Shown here piece after piece: positions 38,287-47,434 of a stretch of 64,000 bases of DNA. A program made the position numbers and the translations under genes. The stretch's first letter is position 1, and every line of letters begins with the position of its first letter. This DNA is from Palleronia sp. LCG004 (GTDB lineage: Bacteria > Pseudomonadota > Alphaproteobacteria > Rhodobacterales > Rhodobacteraceae). The stretch covers positions 1,116,001-1,180,000 of the forward strand of contig NZ_CP136759.1 of NCBI RefSeq assembly GCF_032931615.1. The letters run 5' to 3'. The notes beneath the pieces are model-generated. The model searched no databases, was not told the origin of the DNA, and saw only the letters and a program-made list of their open reading frames with translations.

Positions 38287-39399
38287 TCAGCGATAGAGCA
38301 ACGATTGCCCGTCCTTGAAGATGTGCACGCGGTCGGGTTTCGCCCCGAGCTTGACCGTGCGCCCGCGCAGATCGTTGTGGATGCCCTGCAGCTTGGCGAT
38401 CACTGCGGCATCGCCCTTTTCGAGATCCTCGATCGAGGCGTTGCCGGTCTCGAAATAGAGGAGCGTCACCTCGCCCAGGGCCTCGGTGATGTCGACGCTG
38501 CCCTCGAAGATGTAGTCCTCGCCCTCGGCGGCGACGAAATCCTCGGGGCGCACCCCGATCTTGACCTTCGCGCCCATGTCGCCCTCATGCGAGGGGTAAT
38601 CCGATTGCGCCGTTCCCCCGCCCGCGAGCTTGACCGTCGTGCGCTCTCCGGTGCCGGTGATCTCGCCTTCGAGGAGGTTCATCGCGGGGCTGCCGATGAA
38701 CTGCGCCACGAATTCGTTCTCCGGCTTCTGGTAAAGTTCGAGCGGCGTGCCCACCTGGCTGATCCCGCCGCCGGCGAGAACGACGATCCTGGTCGCCAAT
38801 GTCATGGCCTCGACCTGGTCATGCGTGACGTAGATCATCGTGCTGTCGGGCATGTTCTCCTTCAGCTGCGCGATCTCGATCCGGGTGGCGACCCGCAGCG
38901 CGGCGTCGAGATTCGAGAGCGGCTCGTCGAAAAGATAGACCTTGGGGTCGCGCACGATCGAACGACCGATCGCCACGCGCTGTCGCTGACCGCCCGAAAG
39001 CGCCTTGGGCAACCGGTCCAGATAAGGTTCGAGTTGCAGGATCCGCGCGGCCTTCTTGATGGCGGCGTCGATCTCGTCCTTGGACTTCTTCGCGATCTTG
39101 AGCGCGAACGCCATGTTGTCGCGCACCGTCATGTGCGGATAGAGGGCGTAGGACTGGAACACCATCGCGATGCCGCGTTGCGCGGGCGGCACGTTGTTCA
39201 CGACGCGCCCGTCGATCTTGAGCTCGCCCCCGGTGATCCGCTCGAGCCCCGCGATCATCCGCAGGAGCGTCGATTTCCCGCAGCCCGAAGGCCCGACGAA
39301 GACGATCAGCTCGCCCTGCTTGATGTCCAGGTTGATGTCGCTCAGAACCTTTACGCTGCCATAGGACTTGGCAACGTCGGTCATCTTCAGATCGGCCAT
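38287..39399 (-). CDS. aglK: Alpha-glucoside ABC transporter ATP-binding protein (AglK)
   Basis: A 370-residue CUT1-type sugar ABC ATPase of the MalK/UgpC class. Walker A is GPSGCGKST (36-44), the signature is [13 protein letters not shown], Walker B is [11 protein letters not shown], and a C-terminal TOBE-type regulatory domain begins after about residue 235. Such proteins can serve several sugar transporters. GAGGGAG precedes ATG 39399. The position as last gene after aglE-F-G-A equals the aglEFGAK order described in Sinorhizobium meliloti. Confidence 0.92.
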   Translation of the reverse strand: MADLKMTDVAKSYGSVKVLSDINLDIKQGELIVFVGPSGCGKSTLLRMIAGLERITGGELKIDGRVVNNVPPAQRGIAMVFQSYALYPHMTVRDNMAFALKIAKKSKDEIDAAIKKAARILQLEPYLDRLPKALSGGQRQRVAIGRSIVRDPKVYLFDEPLSNLDAALRVATRIEIAQLKENMPDSTMIYVTHDQVEAMTLATRIVVLAGGGISQVGTPLELYQKPENEFVAQFIGSPAMNLLEGEITGTGERTTVKLAGGGTAQSDYPSHEGDMGAKVKIGVRPEDFVAAEGEDYIFEGSVDITEALGEVTLLYFETGNASIEDLEKGDAAVIAKLQGIHNDLRGRTVKLGAKPDRVHIFKDGQSLLYR

Positions 39400-39412
39400 G
39401 AAACTCCCTCCC

Positions 39413-41071
39413 TCAAATCCCGTTCGCGGTCGCGAAGGCCGCTTCCCACGGCGGCACCGTGACCGTCGCGCCATCGGCAGCAGATGCGAAAGGTGCCGTT
39501 TCGTCCAGTGTCCATTCACCCTCTGGCAATGCCACCTCCAGCGGGTGTTCCGTCAGGTTGAACGCGCAGAAGAGCCGCTCGCCCTCGCCATCGCGAAGGA
39601 TCGTCAGAAGATCGTCGTCGGCATGGAGGATCTCCAGATCCCCCTTGGCGAGCGCCGGGTGACGTTTGCGGAACCTCAGCATCGCCCTGTAGAAGAGCAG
39701 CGTCGAGTCGGGATCGCGTTCCTGTACGCTCACCGCCCGCTCGACATGTTCGACCGCGACGGGAAGCCAGGGTTTTGCGTCGGTGAAGCCACCCGAATGG
39801 TCGGTATTCCAGGGCATCGGCGTGCGCGCGCCGTCGCGCCCCTTGAACCGTGGCCAGAACCGCTTGCCGTAGGGATCGCGCAGATCCTCGAACGGGACAT
39901 AGGCCTCGGTCAGGCCGAGCTCTTCCCCCTGGTAGAGACAAACGGACCCCTTCAACGACATGAGGATCGCAGCGTAGAGCTTCTTCTGTCCTTCCTCGAG
40001 ATCCCAGCGCGAGGCGGAGCGCACCGTATCGTGGTTCGAGAAGGCCCAGCAGGCCCAGCCGTCCTTTACCACGCGCTCGAATTTCTCGAGGACGTGACGG
40101 ATCCGGCTGCCGGTCGGAAAGGCGTTTGCCAGAAAGTCGAAATCATAGGCCATATGCAGCCGACCGTCCGACGTATAGGCGGCCTGCGTCTCCATTCCGC
40201 GCTGGCTCTCGCCGATTTCGCCCACGCTGGTGATGGCGGGGTATTCGTCGAGAAGCTGCCGGAAACGCTTGAGGAAATGAAGGTTCTCGGGCTGGGTCTT
40301 GCTGAACAGGTGATCCTGGAAATTGTAGGGATTGACCGCCGGGGCCGTATTGTCGTTGCGATCCTCGGGCCGGAGGGGCGGGTTGTCGCGCAGTTCGGCA
40401 TCGTGAAAGTAGAAGTTCACGACGTCGAGCCTGAAGCCGTCGACGCCACGGTCTAGCCAGTAGCGCGCGAGGTCCAGAAGCTCGTCCTGGACGGCCTCGT
40501 TGTGAAAGTTCAGATCCGGCTGCTCGATCAGGAAGTTGTGCAGGTAATACTGCATTCGTTCCGAATCCCATTCCCAGGCCGACCCGCCGAAGATCGAGAG
40601 CCAGTTGTTGGGCGGCGATCCGTCAGGTTTCGGATCGGCCCAGACGTACCAGTCCGACTTTGAATTGTCGCGCGACGCACGGCTTTCGCGGAACCAGCGA
40701 TGGTCGGACGATGTGTGGTTCAGGACCAGATCGATCAGCACCCGGATCCCGAGCGTATGGGCGCGCTGGATCAGCGCATCGAAATCCCCGTTTGAGCCGA
40801 AGATCGGATCGACCTCGCGAAAGGCCGATATGTCGTATCCGAAATCGCGCATGGGCGAGCGGAAGAAGGGCGATACCCAGATTGCATCGACACCGAGCTT
40901 CTTGAGGTAATCCATCCGATGGATGATTCCCGAGAGGTCGCCGATCCCGTCGTCGTTCGAATCCTGGAACGAGCGCGGATAGATCTGGTAGATTACCGCG
41001 CCGCGCCACCAATCGGGGTCGGGTGCCGCGGCCTCGATGGGGCGGGCGGTCGAATGGTCGTGAAAGGCCAT
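39413..41071 (-). CDS. aglA: GH13 alpha-glucosidase (AglA)
   Basis: A 552-residue family 13 glycoside hydrolase of the oligo-1,6-glucosidase / alpha-glucosidase subfamily. [19 protein letters not shown] and [10 protein letters not shown] mark the barrel; the catalytic nucleophile is D216 (GFRLDVVNF), the acid/base E285 (SVGE) and the stabiliser D348 (FSNHD). No signal peptide, so it hydrolyses maltose, sucrose, trehalose or similar after import. It starts 3 bases after aglG and is 13 bases before aglK. Confidence 0.95.
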   Translation of the reverse strand: MAFHDHSTARPIEAAAPDPDWWRGAVIYQIYPRSFQDSNDDGIGDLSGIIHRMDYLKKLGVDAIWVSPFFRSPMRDFGYDISAFREVDPIFGSNGDFDALIQRAHTLGIRVLIDLVLNHTSSDHRWFRESRASRDNSKSDWYVWADPKPDGSPPNNWLSIFGGSAWEWDSERMQYYLHNFLIEQPDLNFHNEAVQDELLDLARYWLDRGVDGFRLDVVNFYFHDAELRDNPPLRPEDRNDNTAPAVNPYNFQDHLFSKTQPENLHFLKRFRQLLDEYPAITSVGEIGESQRGMETQAAYTSDGRLHMAYDFDFLANAFPTGSRIRHVLEKFERVVKDGWACWAFSNHDTVRSASRWDLEEGQKKLYAAILMSLKGSVCLYQGEELGLTEAYVPFEDLRDPYGKRFWPRFKGRDGARTPMPWNTDHSGGFTDAKPWLPVAVEHVERAVSVQERDPDSTLLFYRAMLRFRKRHPALAKGDLEILHADDDLLTILRDGEGERLFCAFNLTEHPLEVALPEGEWTLDETAPFASAADGATVTVPPWEAAFATANGI

Positions 41072-41074
41072 GTT

Positions 41075-42226
41075 TTACTTGACTGATCCTGCAAGGAGAC
41101 CGCGCACGAGAAAGCGTTGCATCGAGAAAAACACGATCAACGGCACGGCAATGGAAACGAAGGCGGCAGTGGCGAGGATCCCCCAATCCCCGCCGCGCGA
41201 GCCCAGAAGGTCGTCGGCGATCTTGACGGTCATCACCTTGGACGCGTCGTCGGACGGCAGAAACACCTTGGCGACGAGCAGATCGTTCCAGGTCCAGAGG
41301 AACTGGAAGATCGAGAAAGCCGCGAGGGCCGGCAGGCTGAGAGGCAGGATGATCCGCACGAAGAGCTCGAAATCGGTCGCACCGTCGACCTTGGCGCTTT
41401 CGATGATGTCTCGCGGCAGTCCCGCCATGTAGTTTCGCAACAGGTAAACGGCGAGCGGCATACCGAATGCCGTATGCGCGAACCATATCCCCATGAAGCT
41501 CTGACCGATCCCGATGCGGTTGTGCAGGTCGAGCATCGGCACCAGCGCCAGTTGCAGCGGCACGACGAGGAGCCCCACCACGGCCGCGATGAGAACGCCG
41601 CGGCCCGGAAAGTCCATCCAAGCCAGCGCATAGGCGGCGAAGGCCGCGATCAGGATGGGGATGATCGTGGCGGGCACCGTGACGGTCAGCGTGTTGATGA
41701 AGGCGCGGTCCATGTTGTCCGCGCTCAGCACCTGCCGGTAATTGGCGAGCGTGAATTCCGGCGGCGAGGCGGCGGCGAAATAGATCCGCTGCCCGCGATC
41801 GCCCGGATCCTCGGGCGTTGTCCAGCGGTAGCTGCCGTCGGCATCGACGGTCAGCGTTTCGCCATCGCCGAGATCGGCCGTCGTTCCGGCCTCGAACTCG
41901 GTCGGGTTGACGCCGCGCGTGCCGAAGGCGGTGATGTCGCTGCCCCCATCGGGGAAATAGCTCGCCGCCTCCGGGTCGTCGTAGATGTTGCCGGTGACGA
42001 CGAACCCGTCGCCGTCCGGCGTCGCGTCGGATGCCGTGCGGCCACGTGCGGTGAGTTCGACCGCGAAGGGGGCCTCCCACCAGCCGGAAGCCGAGATCTG
42101 GTCCCGTTCGCGGAAGGACGAGACGAAGAGGCCGAGAGTGGGGACGAGCCAGATCACGACGAGGAACACGACCGAAATATGCGTGGCCCATGTGAGCGAG
42201 GATTTCTGTCCGGCAATGTTGTCCAT
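41075..42226 (-). CDS. aglG: Alpha-glucoside ABC transporter permease (AglG)
   Basis: A 383-residue CUT1-family permease. Between the first helix (about 12-35) and the second (about 175 on) lies a periplasmic segment of some 125 residues that is Gly/Asp/Thr-rich, much larger than in MalG. The EAA loop (IESAKVDGATDFELFVRIILPLSLPAL) lies in the C-terminal half, followed by the last helices. The ATG is one base after the aglF stop. The long periplasmic part is, to my knowledge, a trait of AglG proteins rather than an insertion here. Confidence 0.92.
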   Translation of the reverse strand: MDNIAGQKSSLTWATHISVVFLVVIWLVPTLGLFVSSFRERDQISASGWWEAPFAVELTARGRTASDATPDGDGFVVTGNIYDDPEAASYFPDGGSDITAFGTRGVNPTEFEAGTTADLGDGETLTVDADGSYRWTTPEDPGDRGQRIYFAAASPPEFTLANYRQVLSADNMDRAFINTLTVTVPATIIPILIAAFAAYALAWMDFPGRGVLIAAVVGLLVVPLQLALVPMLDLHNRIGIGQSFMGIWFAHTAFGMPLAVYLLRNYMAGLPRDIIESAKVDGATDFELFVRIILPLSLPALAAFSIFQFLWTWNDLLVAKVFLPSDDASKVMTVKIADDLLGSRGGDWGILATAAFVSIAVPLIVFFSMQRFLVRGLLAGSVK

Positions 42227-42227
42227 G

Positions 42228-43208
42228 TCAGCGCATCTCCTTGCGGGACTGCATGATGTTCCAAATCATCACGGGCAGCACGGTAATCATGATCACGACC
42301 GCGATCGCCGAGGCGTATCCCTTGCTGGTCACGAAATAGTCCATCATGTAGCTGGGCAGGATCTCGGTCCCGAAATTGCCGCCGGTCATCGTGTAGACGA
42401 TGTCGAAGACCTTGAGCACGAGAATCGTGATCGTGGTCCAGACGACGACGATCGTCGACATGATCTGCGGCACTTTGATCTTGAAGAAGAGCTGCCAAGG
42501 ATTGGCACCGTCGAGGATCGCGGCCTCGATCGTCTCTTCGGGGATACCGCGCAGAGCCGCCGACAGGATCACCATCGCGAAGCCCGTCTGGATCCAGACC
42601 AAGATGATCATGAGGAAGAAGTTGTTCCAGAACGGGATCTGCAGGACATCGACGGGATTCTCGAACCCGAAGGCCGCGCGGATCGCGTTGATGAGGCCGA
42701 TCCCCGCATCGTTTGCATAGACGAATTTCCAGATCAGCGATGCACCGACGAAGCTGATCGCCATCGGCATGAAGATCAGCGACTTGGCGAAATTCCCCCA
42801 GGACAGCTTGTCGGTGAGCTGAGCTGCAAGAAGGCCGATGAAGGTCGAGGCCGCCGGTACGAAGAGCACCCACAGCAGGTTGTTGAGAAAGGCGGTCGTG
42901 AAATCGCCCCCCTGAAACAGTTCGGCATAATAACTGAGCCCGACGAATTGCTGGCCGTCGCGCCCGTAGAAGGACCGGATGACCGAACCCACGACCGGGT
43001 AGACCAGATAGAGGCCGAGCACGAAGATCGCCGGAAAGAGAAAGAGCCAGGGACGAACCTGATTGGCGCGGTTGATATTGTGGCCAGCCTTTTCCCCACG
43101 CGCCGGATAGATGAATTTGTCGAGAACCAAATTCGAGAAATAGAAATAGGCCACGCAACCGGCGACCCCGATGACGATGGTCAGCAGTCCCTGCAAGACG
43201 ACTGGCAT
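42228..43208 (-). CDS. aglF: Alpha-glucoside ABC transporter permease (AglF)
   Basis: A 326-residue CUT1 permease with an N-terminal helix (about 5-27), a short cytosolic linker and six further helices. The EAA loop is ETIEAAILDGANPWQLFFKIKVPQI. The C-terminal GTEILPSYMMDYFV segment is shared with sugar permeases of this class. GGGAGGG precedes the ATG. It partners with AglG. It is separated from aglE by a terminator-like hairpin. Confidence 0.92.
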   Translation of the reverse strand: MPVVLQGLLTIVIGVAGCVAYFYFSNLVLDKFIYPARGEKAGHNINRANQVRPWLFLFPAIFVLGLYLVYPVVGSVIRSFYGRDGQQFVGLSYYAELFQGGDFTTAFLNNLLWVLFVPAASTFIGLLAAQLTDKLSWGNFAKSLIFMPMAISFVGASLIWKFVYANDAGIGLINAIRAAFGFENPVDVLQIPFWNNFFLMIILVWIQTGFAMVILSAALRGIPEETIEAAILDGANPWQLFFKIKVPQIMSTIVVVWTTITILVLKVFDIVYTMTGGNFGTEILPSYMMDYFVTSKGYASAIAVVIMITVLPVMIWNIMQSRKEMR

Positions 43209-43363
43209 TTGCGATCCCTCCCGGAATTATCGGCGCGCCGCGCCCTTCCCGTTAAGGAAATCCTGCGCCGAGACCTTCGTGCAGCGCAACAGCAAATACC
43301 GGAAGTCATTCCGGCAGAGGGAATATTTTTCCAAGCGTTTCCGATGGGATACGGTCCAACCAC

Positions 43364-43393
43364 GAAAAAGGGCGCGACTTTGCGCGCCCTTTC
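43364..43393 (-). terminator. Terminator-like hairpin between aglE and aglF
   Basis: A 10-bp perfect stem (43367-43376 with 43383-43392, 6-base loop) runs on the minus strand into TTTTT. It lies about 25 bases after the aglE stop and inside the 207-base aglE-aglF gap. Partial termination here would give more binding protein than permease. The remainder of the gap (43209-43363) shows nothing else clear. Confidence 0.85.
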
Positions 43394-43415
43394 CGAACCG
43401 GTCCGGATCAGTCGA

Positions 43416-44762
43416 TCAGTTGATCGAGTCCCACCGGTTCTGGATCGCATCGGCTGCCGCCTGCGCGTCCTTGGAGCCGGTCGTGAATTCGACCATCTCG
43501 CTCCAGAAGGCCCCGGCGCCGATCTCGCCCGGCATCAGGTCCGACCCGTCGAAGCGGAAGATGTCGGCATTCAAGAGGATGTCGTTCAGCGCCCGCTGGC
43601 TGTCCGTCGGGAAGACGTCGGGACTGATGCCGGTATGCGGCGTCAGAAGACCGCCCTGCGCGGCCCAGATCTCGTGGGCGAGCGGCGTCTGCAGGAAATC
43701 GATGAAGCCCCGGGTCGTCTCGCTGTCATTCGTAATGGCAAACATCGTTCCGCCGCCAAGGACCGGACGGTCGGCACCTTCGGGTGCGGGGAAGTAGAAG
43801 AAATCGACATCCTCGCCCACGACCGTTCCTTCGGGAAAGAAGGTCGGAATGAAGGTGGCGGCCTTGTGCATGTAGCACTCCGGCGGGAACCCGAAGAGCC
43901 CGTTCGGCGCGTCGCGGAAATCGGTCGTTGCCGCAGCGTCACGGCCACCGTTGACGTATCCGTCCTGCAGGAACCAGCCGTATTCGTCGATGGCCTCGAC
44001 CACCACGGGATCGTTGAACGGCAGTTCGTTCGTGACCCACTGGTCGTATTGCTCGGGCGTCGCGACGCGCAGCATCATGTCCTCGACCCAGTCTGTCGCG
44101 GGCCAGCCCGTCGCGGCACCCGACCCGAGCCCGATGCACCACGGCGTCACGCCGTCATCCGCCATCTGCTGAGTGAGTTCCTTGAGCGCCTCGTAGCTCT
44201 CCGGGATCTCGTATCCGGCTTCCTCGAACTGCTCGGGCACGTACCAGACGAGCGACTTTACGTCGATCTTGTAGGGGAACGCATAGAGCTGCGGGTTCCC
44301 GTCGGGGCCGTCGAATGTCGCGAGGTCGACCCAGGATTGTCCGGCCGCGTAGTTCTCTCCGATCCACTCGCCCACCGAAGGGTCGAGCGCCTCGACCGCG
44401 CCGCGGCGGACGAGATCGGACAGCAGTCCCGGCTGAGGGAAGACCGCGATGTTCGGTGCCGAATTCGCCTCGGTCGAGATGACGATATCCTGCTCGAAAC
44501 TGTCGGAACCGGAATAGTTGACCGTCGCGCCGGTCGCATCTTCGAAATAGGCAATCACGGATTCCACCAGCTCGGCATCCCGACCCGTCCAGGGGCCTGT
44601 GATCGAAATGCTCTCGCCGTCGTATTGGTGATCTGCCGCGAAGTTTTCGAGGCTGTCCCAGGAAAACGCGCCCTCGCCCTTTTCAAAGGCGAGGTCCTGC
44701 GCGGCGGCGGAACCGGCCGCGAGGGCAAGGGTCGCGGTACCTGCGTAGAGAATACGTTTCAT
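43416..44762 (-). CDS. aglE: Alpha-glucoside ABC transporter periplasmic binding protein (AglE)
   Basis: A 448-residue CUT1-type sugar-binding protein. A signal peptide of about 22 residues (MKRILYAG, Ala/Leu core, cleavage after SAAA-QD). The mature part contains GTATxY-like and FAAD-type segments, several Trp residues likely stacking on sugar, and FKLPAPEGAD-like hinge sequence (FYFPAPEGADRP). It is the first gene of the agl operon. No lacI-type regulator gene (aglR) is present next to it. Confidence 0.92.
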   Translation of the reverse strand: MKRILYAGTATLALAAGSAAAQDLAFEKGEGAFSWDSLENFAADHQYDGESISITGPWTGRDAELVESVIAYFEDATGATVNYSGSDSFEQDIVISTEANSAPNIAVFPQPGLLSDLVRRGAVEALDPSVGEWIGENYAAGQSWVDLATFDGPDGNPQLYAFPYKIDVKSLVWYVPEQFEEAGYEIPESYEALKELTQQMADDGVTPWCIGLGSGAATGWPATDWVEDMMLRVATPEQYDQWVTNELPFNDPVVVEAIDEYGWFLQDGYVNGGRDAAATTDFRDAPNGLFGFPPECYMHKAATFIPTFFPEGTVVGEDVDFFYFPAPEGADRPVLGGGTMFAITNDSETTRGFIDFLQTPLAHEIWAAQGGLLTPHTGISPDVFPTDSQRALNDILLNADIFRFDGSDLMPGEIGAGAFWSEMVEFTTGSKDAQAAADAIQNRWDSIN

Positions 44763-45101
44763 ATCGGCTTATTCCTCCCGTGAATTGGTTTCGGTCCGTT
44801 AAATCCCGGACCGATCGGCTGACGTCGGATCGCAGTACGCGGGCCATGCGAAAGACGGCGGTCATTGAGAGGAACAAGAGCAAAGGGTGTGGTCCAAGTC
44901 AACCGTGGCGCTCAAGACGATGGTCTCCAAAGAAAAACGCGGGCGATCCCTTGGAATTGTCGCGGCCGTGGCCCCTTGGCGAAAGGGTGCCCGCGATGGG
45001 CGGCCATCCGCGCGGCGCTTGCTCGATTCCGGTTTCCGTCTAGGTCATGACGCCCGGAGGCCTCGGCCCCCGATCCGGCAGCAAAGAGACGAGATCATAC
45101 A
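44763..45101. promoter_or_regulatory. Divergent control region between aglE and the GH1 gene
   Basis: A 339-base gap with no gene. For aglE, minus-strand TTGACT (44897-44902) with a poor -10 (TCTTGT, 44874-44879) 17 bases away is the best promoter candidate, leaving a leader of about 105 bases. I searched by eye for the short palindromes bound by LacI-type regulators and found no convincing one. Nothing else is apparent. Confidence 0.35.
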
Positions 45102-46427
45102 ATGCTTGAGTTGAAACGCGGCGATTTCCCCCGAGACTTCCTGTTCGGGGCTTCGACCTCGTCCTACCAGATCGAGGGGCATTCCTTCGGCGGGGCGGGC
45201 CCGACGCATTGGGATACGTTCGCCGCGACACCTGGCAACGTCGTCGGAGGCCAGAACGGGGCGATCGCCTGCGATCACTACAATCGGATGGACGAGGATC
45301 TCGACCTGCTGAAGGACGGAGGTTTCGACGTCTACCGCTTTTCGACCTCGTGGGCACGTGTGATGCCCGAGGGGCGCGGGCGAGTGAACGCCGAGGGGCT
45401 GGATTTCTACGACAGGCTCGTCGACGGCCTTCTGGAGCGCGGGATCAAGCCCGCAGCGACGCTCTATCATTGGGAGCTTCCTGCCGCGCTTGCCGATCTC
45501 GGGGGGTGGTCCAATCGCGATATTGCATCGTGGTTCGCAGAATTCACTCAAGTCGTGATGGAGCGGATCGGCGATCGGGTCTGGTCGGCGGCCCCCATCA
45601 ACGAATTCTTCTGCGTGGCGTGGATGGGGCATTTCCTCGGCCATCATGCTCCGGGGCTGCGCGATGTCCGCGCAACCGCGCGCGCCATGCACCATGTCCT
45701 GCTCGCGCATGGCCGATCGATCGAGGTGATGCGAGGGCTCGGCATGGAAAATCTCGGTGCGGTCTGCAATCTCGAATACACCGTCCCGGTCGACGGATCG
45801 GACGCGGCGGCGCGTGCCGCGCGGACCTATGACGGCTTCTACAACCGCTTCTATCTTGGCGGACTCTTCAACCGCGCCTACCCTGCCGACCTCATGGAGG
45901 ATCTCGATCCGCACATGCCCGAAGGGTATCGCGACGACATGGATCTGATCGGCCAGAAGCTCGACTGGTGCGGGATCAACTACTACACCCGCAAAATCGT
46001 GGCCCCGGCCGGCGGACCCTGGCCGCATCTCGAGACGGTGGACGGGCCGCTCGGCAAGACACAGCTCGGGTGGGAGATCTATCCCGACGGGCTCTATCAT
46101 CTGCTCAAGCGCGTCCACGACGGATATACCCGCGACATCCCGCTCTACGTGACAGAGAACGGCATGGCCAACGACGACCGGGTCTCGAACGGCGCGGTCG
46201 ACGACAAGGCGCGGATCGACTATCTCAACGCGCATCTCGCGAGGGTGAAGCGCGCCTGCGACGAGAAGATTCCGGTGAAGGGATATTTCACCTGGTCGCT
46301 GCTCGACAATTACGAATGGAACGAAGGGTACGATCCCCGGTTCGGCATCGTCCACGTCGACTTCAAGAGCTTGAAGCGGACGCCGAAAGCGTCCTATCAC
46401 GCCCTCGCGAAAGTTCTCCGGACCTGA
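45102..46427 (+). CDS. GH1 beta-glucosidase
   Basis: A 441-residue family 1 glycoside hydrolase. The start (FPRDFLFGASTSSYQIEG), TLYHWELPAALADLGGW and the nucleophile E352 (YVTENG) are canonical. The acid/base glutamate E168 sits in INEF, whereas the family motif is nearly always NEP, so a Pro is replaced by Phe next to a catalytic residue. No signal peptide, so it acts on imported beta-glucosides. It is divergent from aglE and 15 bases before glk. Substrate range is not predictable. Confidence 0.93.
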   Translation: MLELKRGDFPRDFLFGASTSSYQIEGHSFGGAGPTHWDTFAATPGNVVGGQNGAIACDHYNRMDEDLDLLKDGGFDVYRFSTSWARVMPEGRGRVNAEGLDFYDRLVDGLLERGIKPAATLYHWELPAALADLGGWSNRDIASWFAEFTQVVMERIGDRVWSAAPINEFFCVAWMGHFLGHHAPGLRDVRATARAMHHVLLAHGRSIEVMRGLGMENLGAVCNLEYTVPVDGSDAAARAARTYDGFYNRFYLGGLFNRAYPADLMEDLDPHMPEGYRDDMDLIGQKLDWCGINYYTRKIVAPAGGPWPHLETVDGPLGKTQLGWEIYPDGLYHLLKRVHDGYTRDIPLYVTENGMANDDRVSNGAVDDKARIDYLNAHLARVKRACDEKIPVKGYFTWSLLDNYEWNEGYDPRFGIVHVDFKSLKRTPKASYHALAKVLRT

Positions 46428-46442
46428 GGTATACAAAGCGCG

Positions 46443-47417
46443 ATGACCCCCGAACTCTCTCTCACCGTGGTGGCCGATGTCGGCGGCACGAACACCCGAA
46501 CGGCGCTTGCCCACGGGGGGGAGGTTGACGCCGCCTCGATCCGACGGTTCCGCAATGCGGAACATTCAGGTCTCGATGAGGTATTGAAGCGGTTCCTCGG
46601 CGATGCGGGCGTGGCGCGCTGCGACGGGGCCTGCGTCGCGATGGCGGGGCCGGTGATGGACGGGGTTGGCCGCCTCACCAATCTGGAATGGGAGATGACC
46701 CGCGAGGATCTCGCCGCCTGTACGGGTGCAGAGGTCGTCTCGATCCTCAACGACCTGCAGGCGCAGGGCCATGCGATGGACCACATCGCGGGCGAGAAGC
46801 AGCGCGTCATCATCGCGGGGCCCGAGGCAAAACCTCATGACGCCAAGCTGGTGGTCGGCTGCGGGACCGGGTTCAACGCCGTGCCCGTCTTCAGAACCGA
46901 TACGGGCCGCTACGTGCCACCTTGCGAATCCGGCCATGTCACGCTGCCGGTCCTCTCGGACGATGACGTTTCGCTGGCACGGCACGTGACCCGCGCGCAC
47001 GGCTTTCCGGGGGTCGAGGATGTTCTGTCGGGTCGCGGGTTCGAGCGATGCTACACATGGGCGAGCGGTACGGACACGCATCTTCCCTCGTCCGAGATCA
47101 TGGCAGCGCTCGAAGCCGGCGATCCGGTCGCGACGAAAGCCGCGCGCGCCTTCGTCACGGCGCTCGGGCGGGTGATGGGCGATCTGGCCCTGACGCATCT
47201 GCCTTTCGGGGGAATCTACGTGATCGGTGGCATGGCCCGCGCGCTCACCCCCTATTTCCCCGAACTCGGCTTCGACGAGGCGTTCCGCAGCAAGGGGCGG
47301 TTCTCGGATTTCATGGACAGGTTCGCGGTCTGGGGGGTCGAGGACGATTACGCCGCGCTGGTCGGTTGCGCACAGCATATCCGCGGCCTCATGGTTTCGC
47401 CCGCCGAGAGAGGCTGA
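46443..47417 (+). CDS. glk: Glucokinase
   Basis: A 324-residue Glk-type hexokinase (not ROK, as it lacks the zinc-binding Cys motif). The ATP phosphate loop is DVGGTNTR (12-19), AMAGPV and the catalytic Asp in LNDLQAQG near 98-105, and GCGTGFN is near 139. It phosphorylates glucose released by AglA and the GH1 enzyme. It follows the GH1 gene by 15 bases and converges on the acyl-CoA synthetase gene. Confidence 0.93.
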   Translation: MTPELSLTVVADVGGTNTRTALAHGGEVDAASIRRFRNAEHSGLDEVLKRFLGDAGVARCDGACVAMAGPVMDGVGRLTNLEWEMTREDLAACTGAEVVSILNDLQAQGHAMDHIAGEKQRVIIAGPEAKPHDAKLVVGCGTGFNAVPVFRTDTGRYVPPCESGHVTLPVLSDDDVSLARHVTRAHGFPGVEDVLSGRGFERCYTWASGTDTHLPSSEIMAALEAGDPVATKAARAFVTALGRVMGDLALTHLPFGGIYVIGGMARALTPYFPELGFDEAFRSKGRFSDFMDRFAVWGVEDDYAALVGCAQHIRGLMVSPAERG

Positions 47418-47434
47418 GCAATCAGCCTTTCTCC
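47407..47434. terminator. Convergent hairpin containing both stop codons (glk / acyl-CoA synthetase)
   Basis: A 12-bp stem (47407-47418 with 47423-47434, one G-U) with a 4-base GCAA loop. The plus-strand TGA of glk lies in the left arm, and the minus-strand TCA starts at the loop-right arm junction. A GNRA-type loop adds stability. Probably a bidirectional terminator; T-tracts are short. Confidence 0.65.

Noticed and set aside
41560..42150. The long hydrophilic segment in AglG looked like an inserted domain or foreign DNA
   Set aside because: Composition matches the surroundings and, from what I know of AglG proteins, the extended periplasmic segment is normal for the family.
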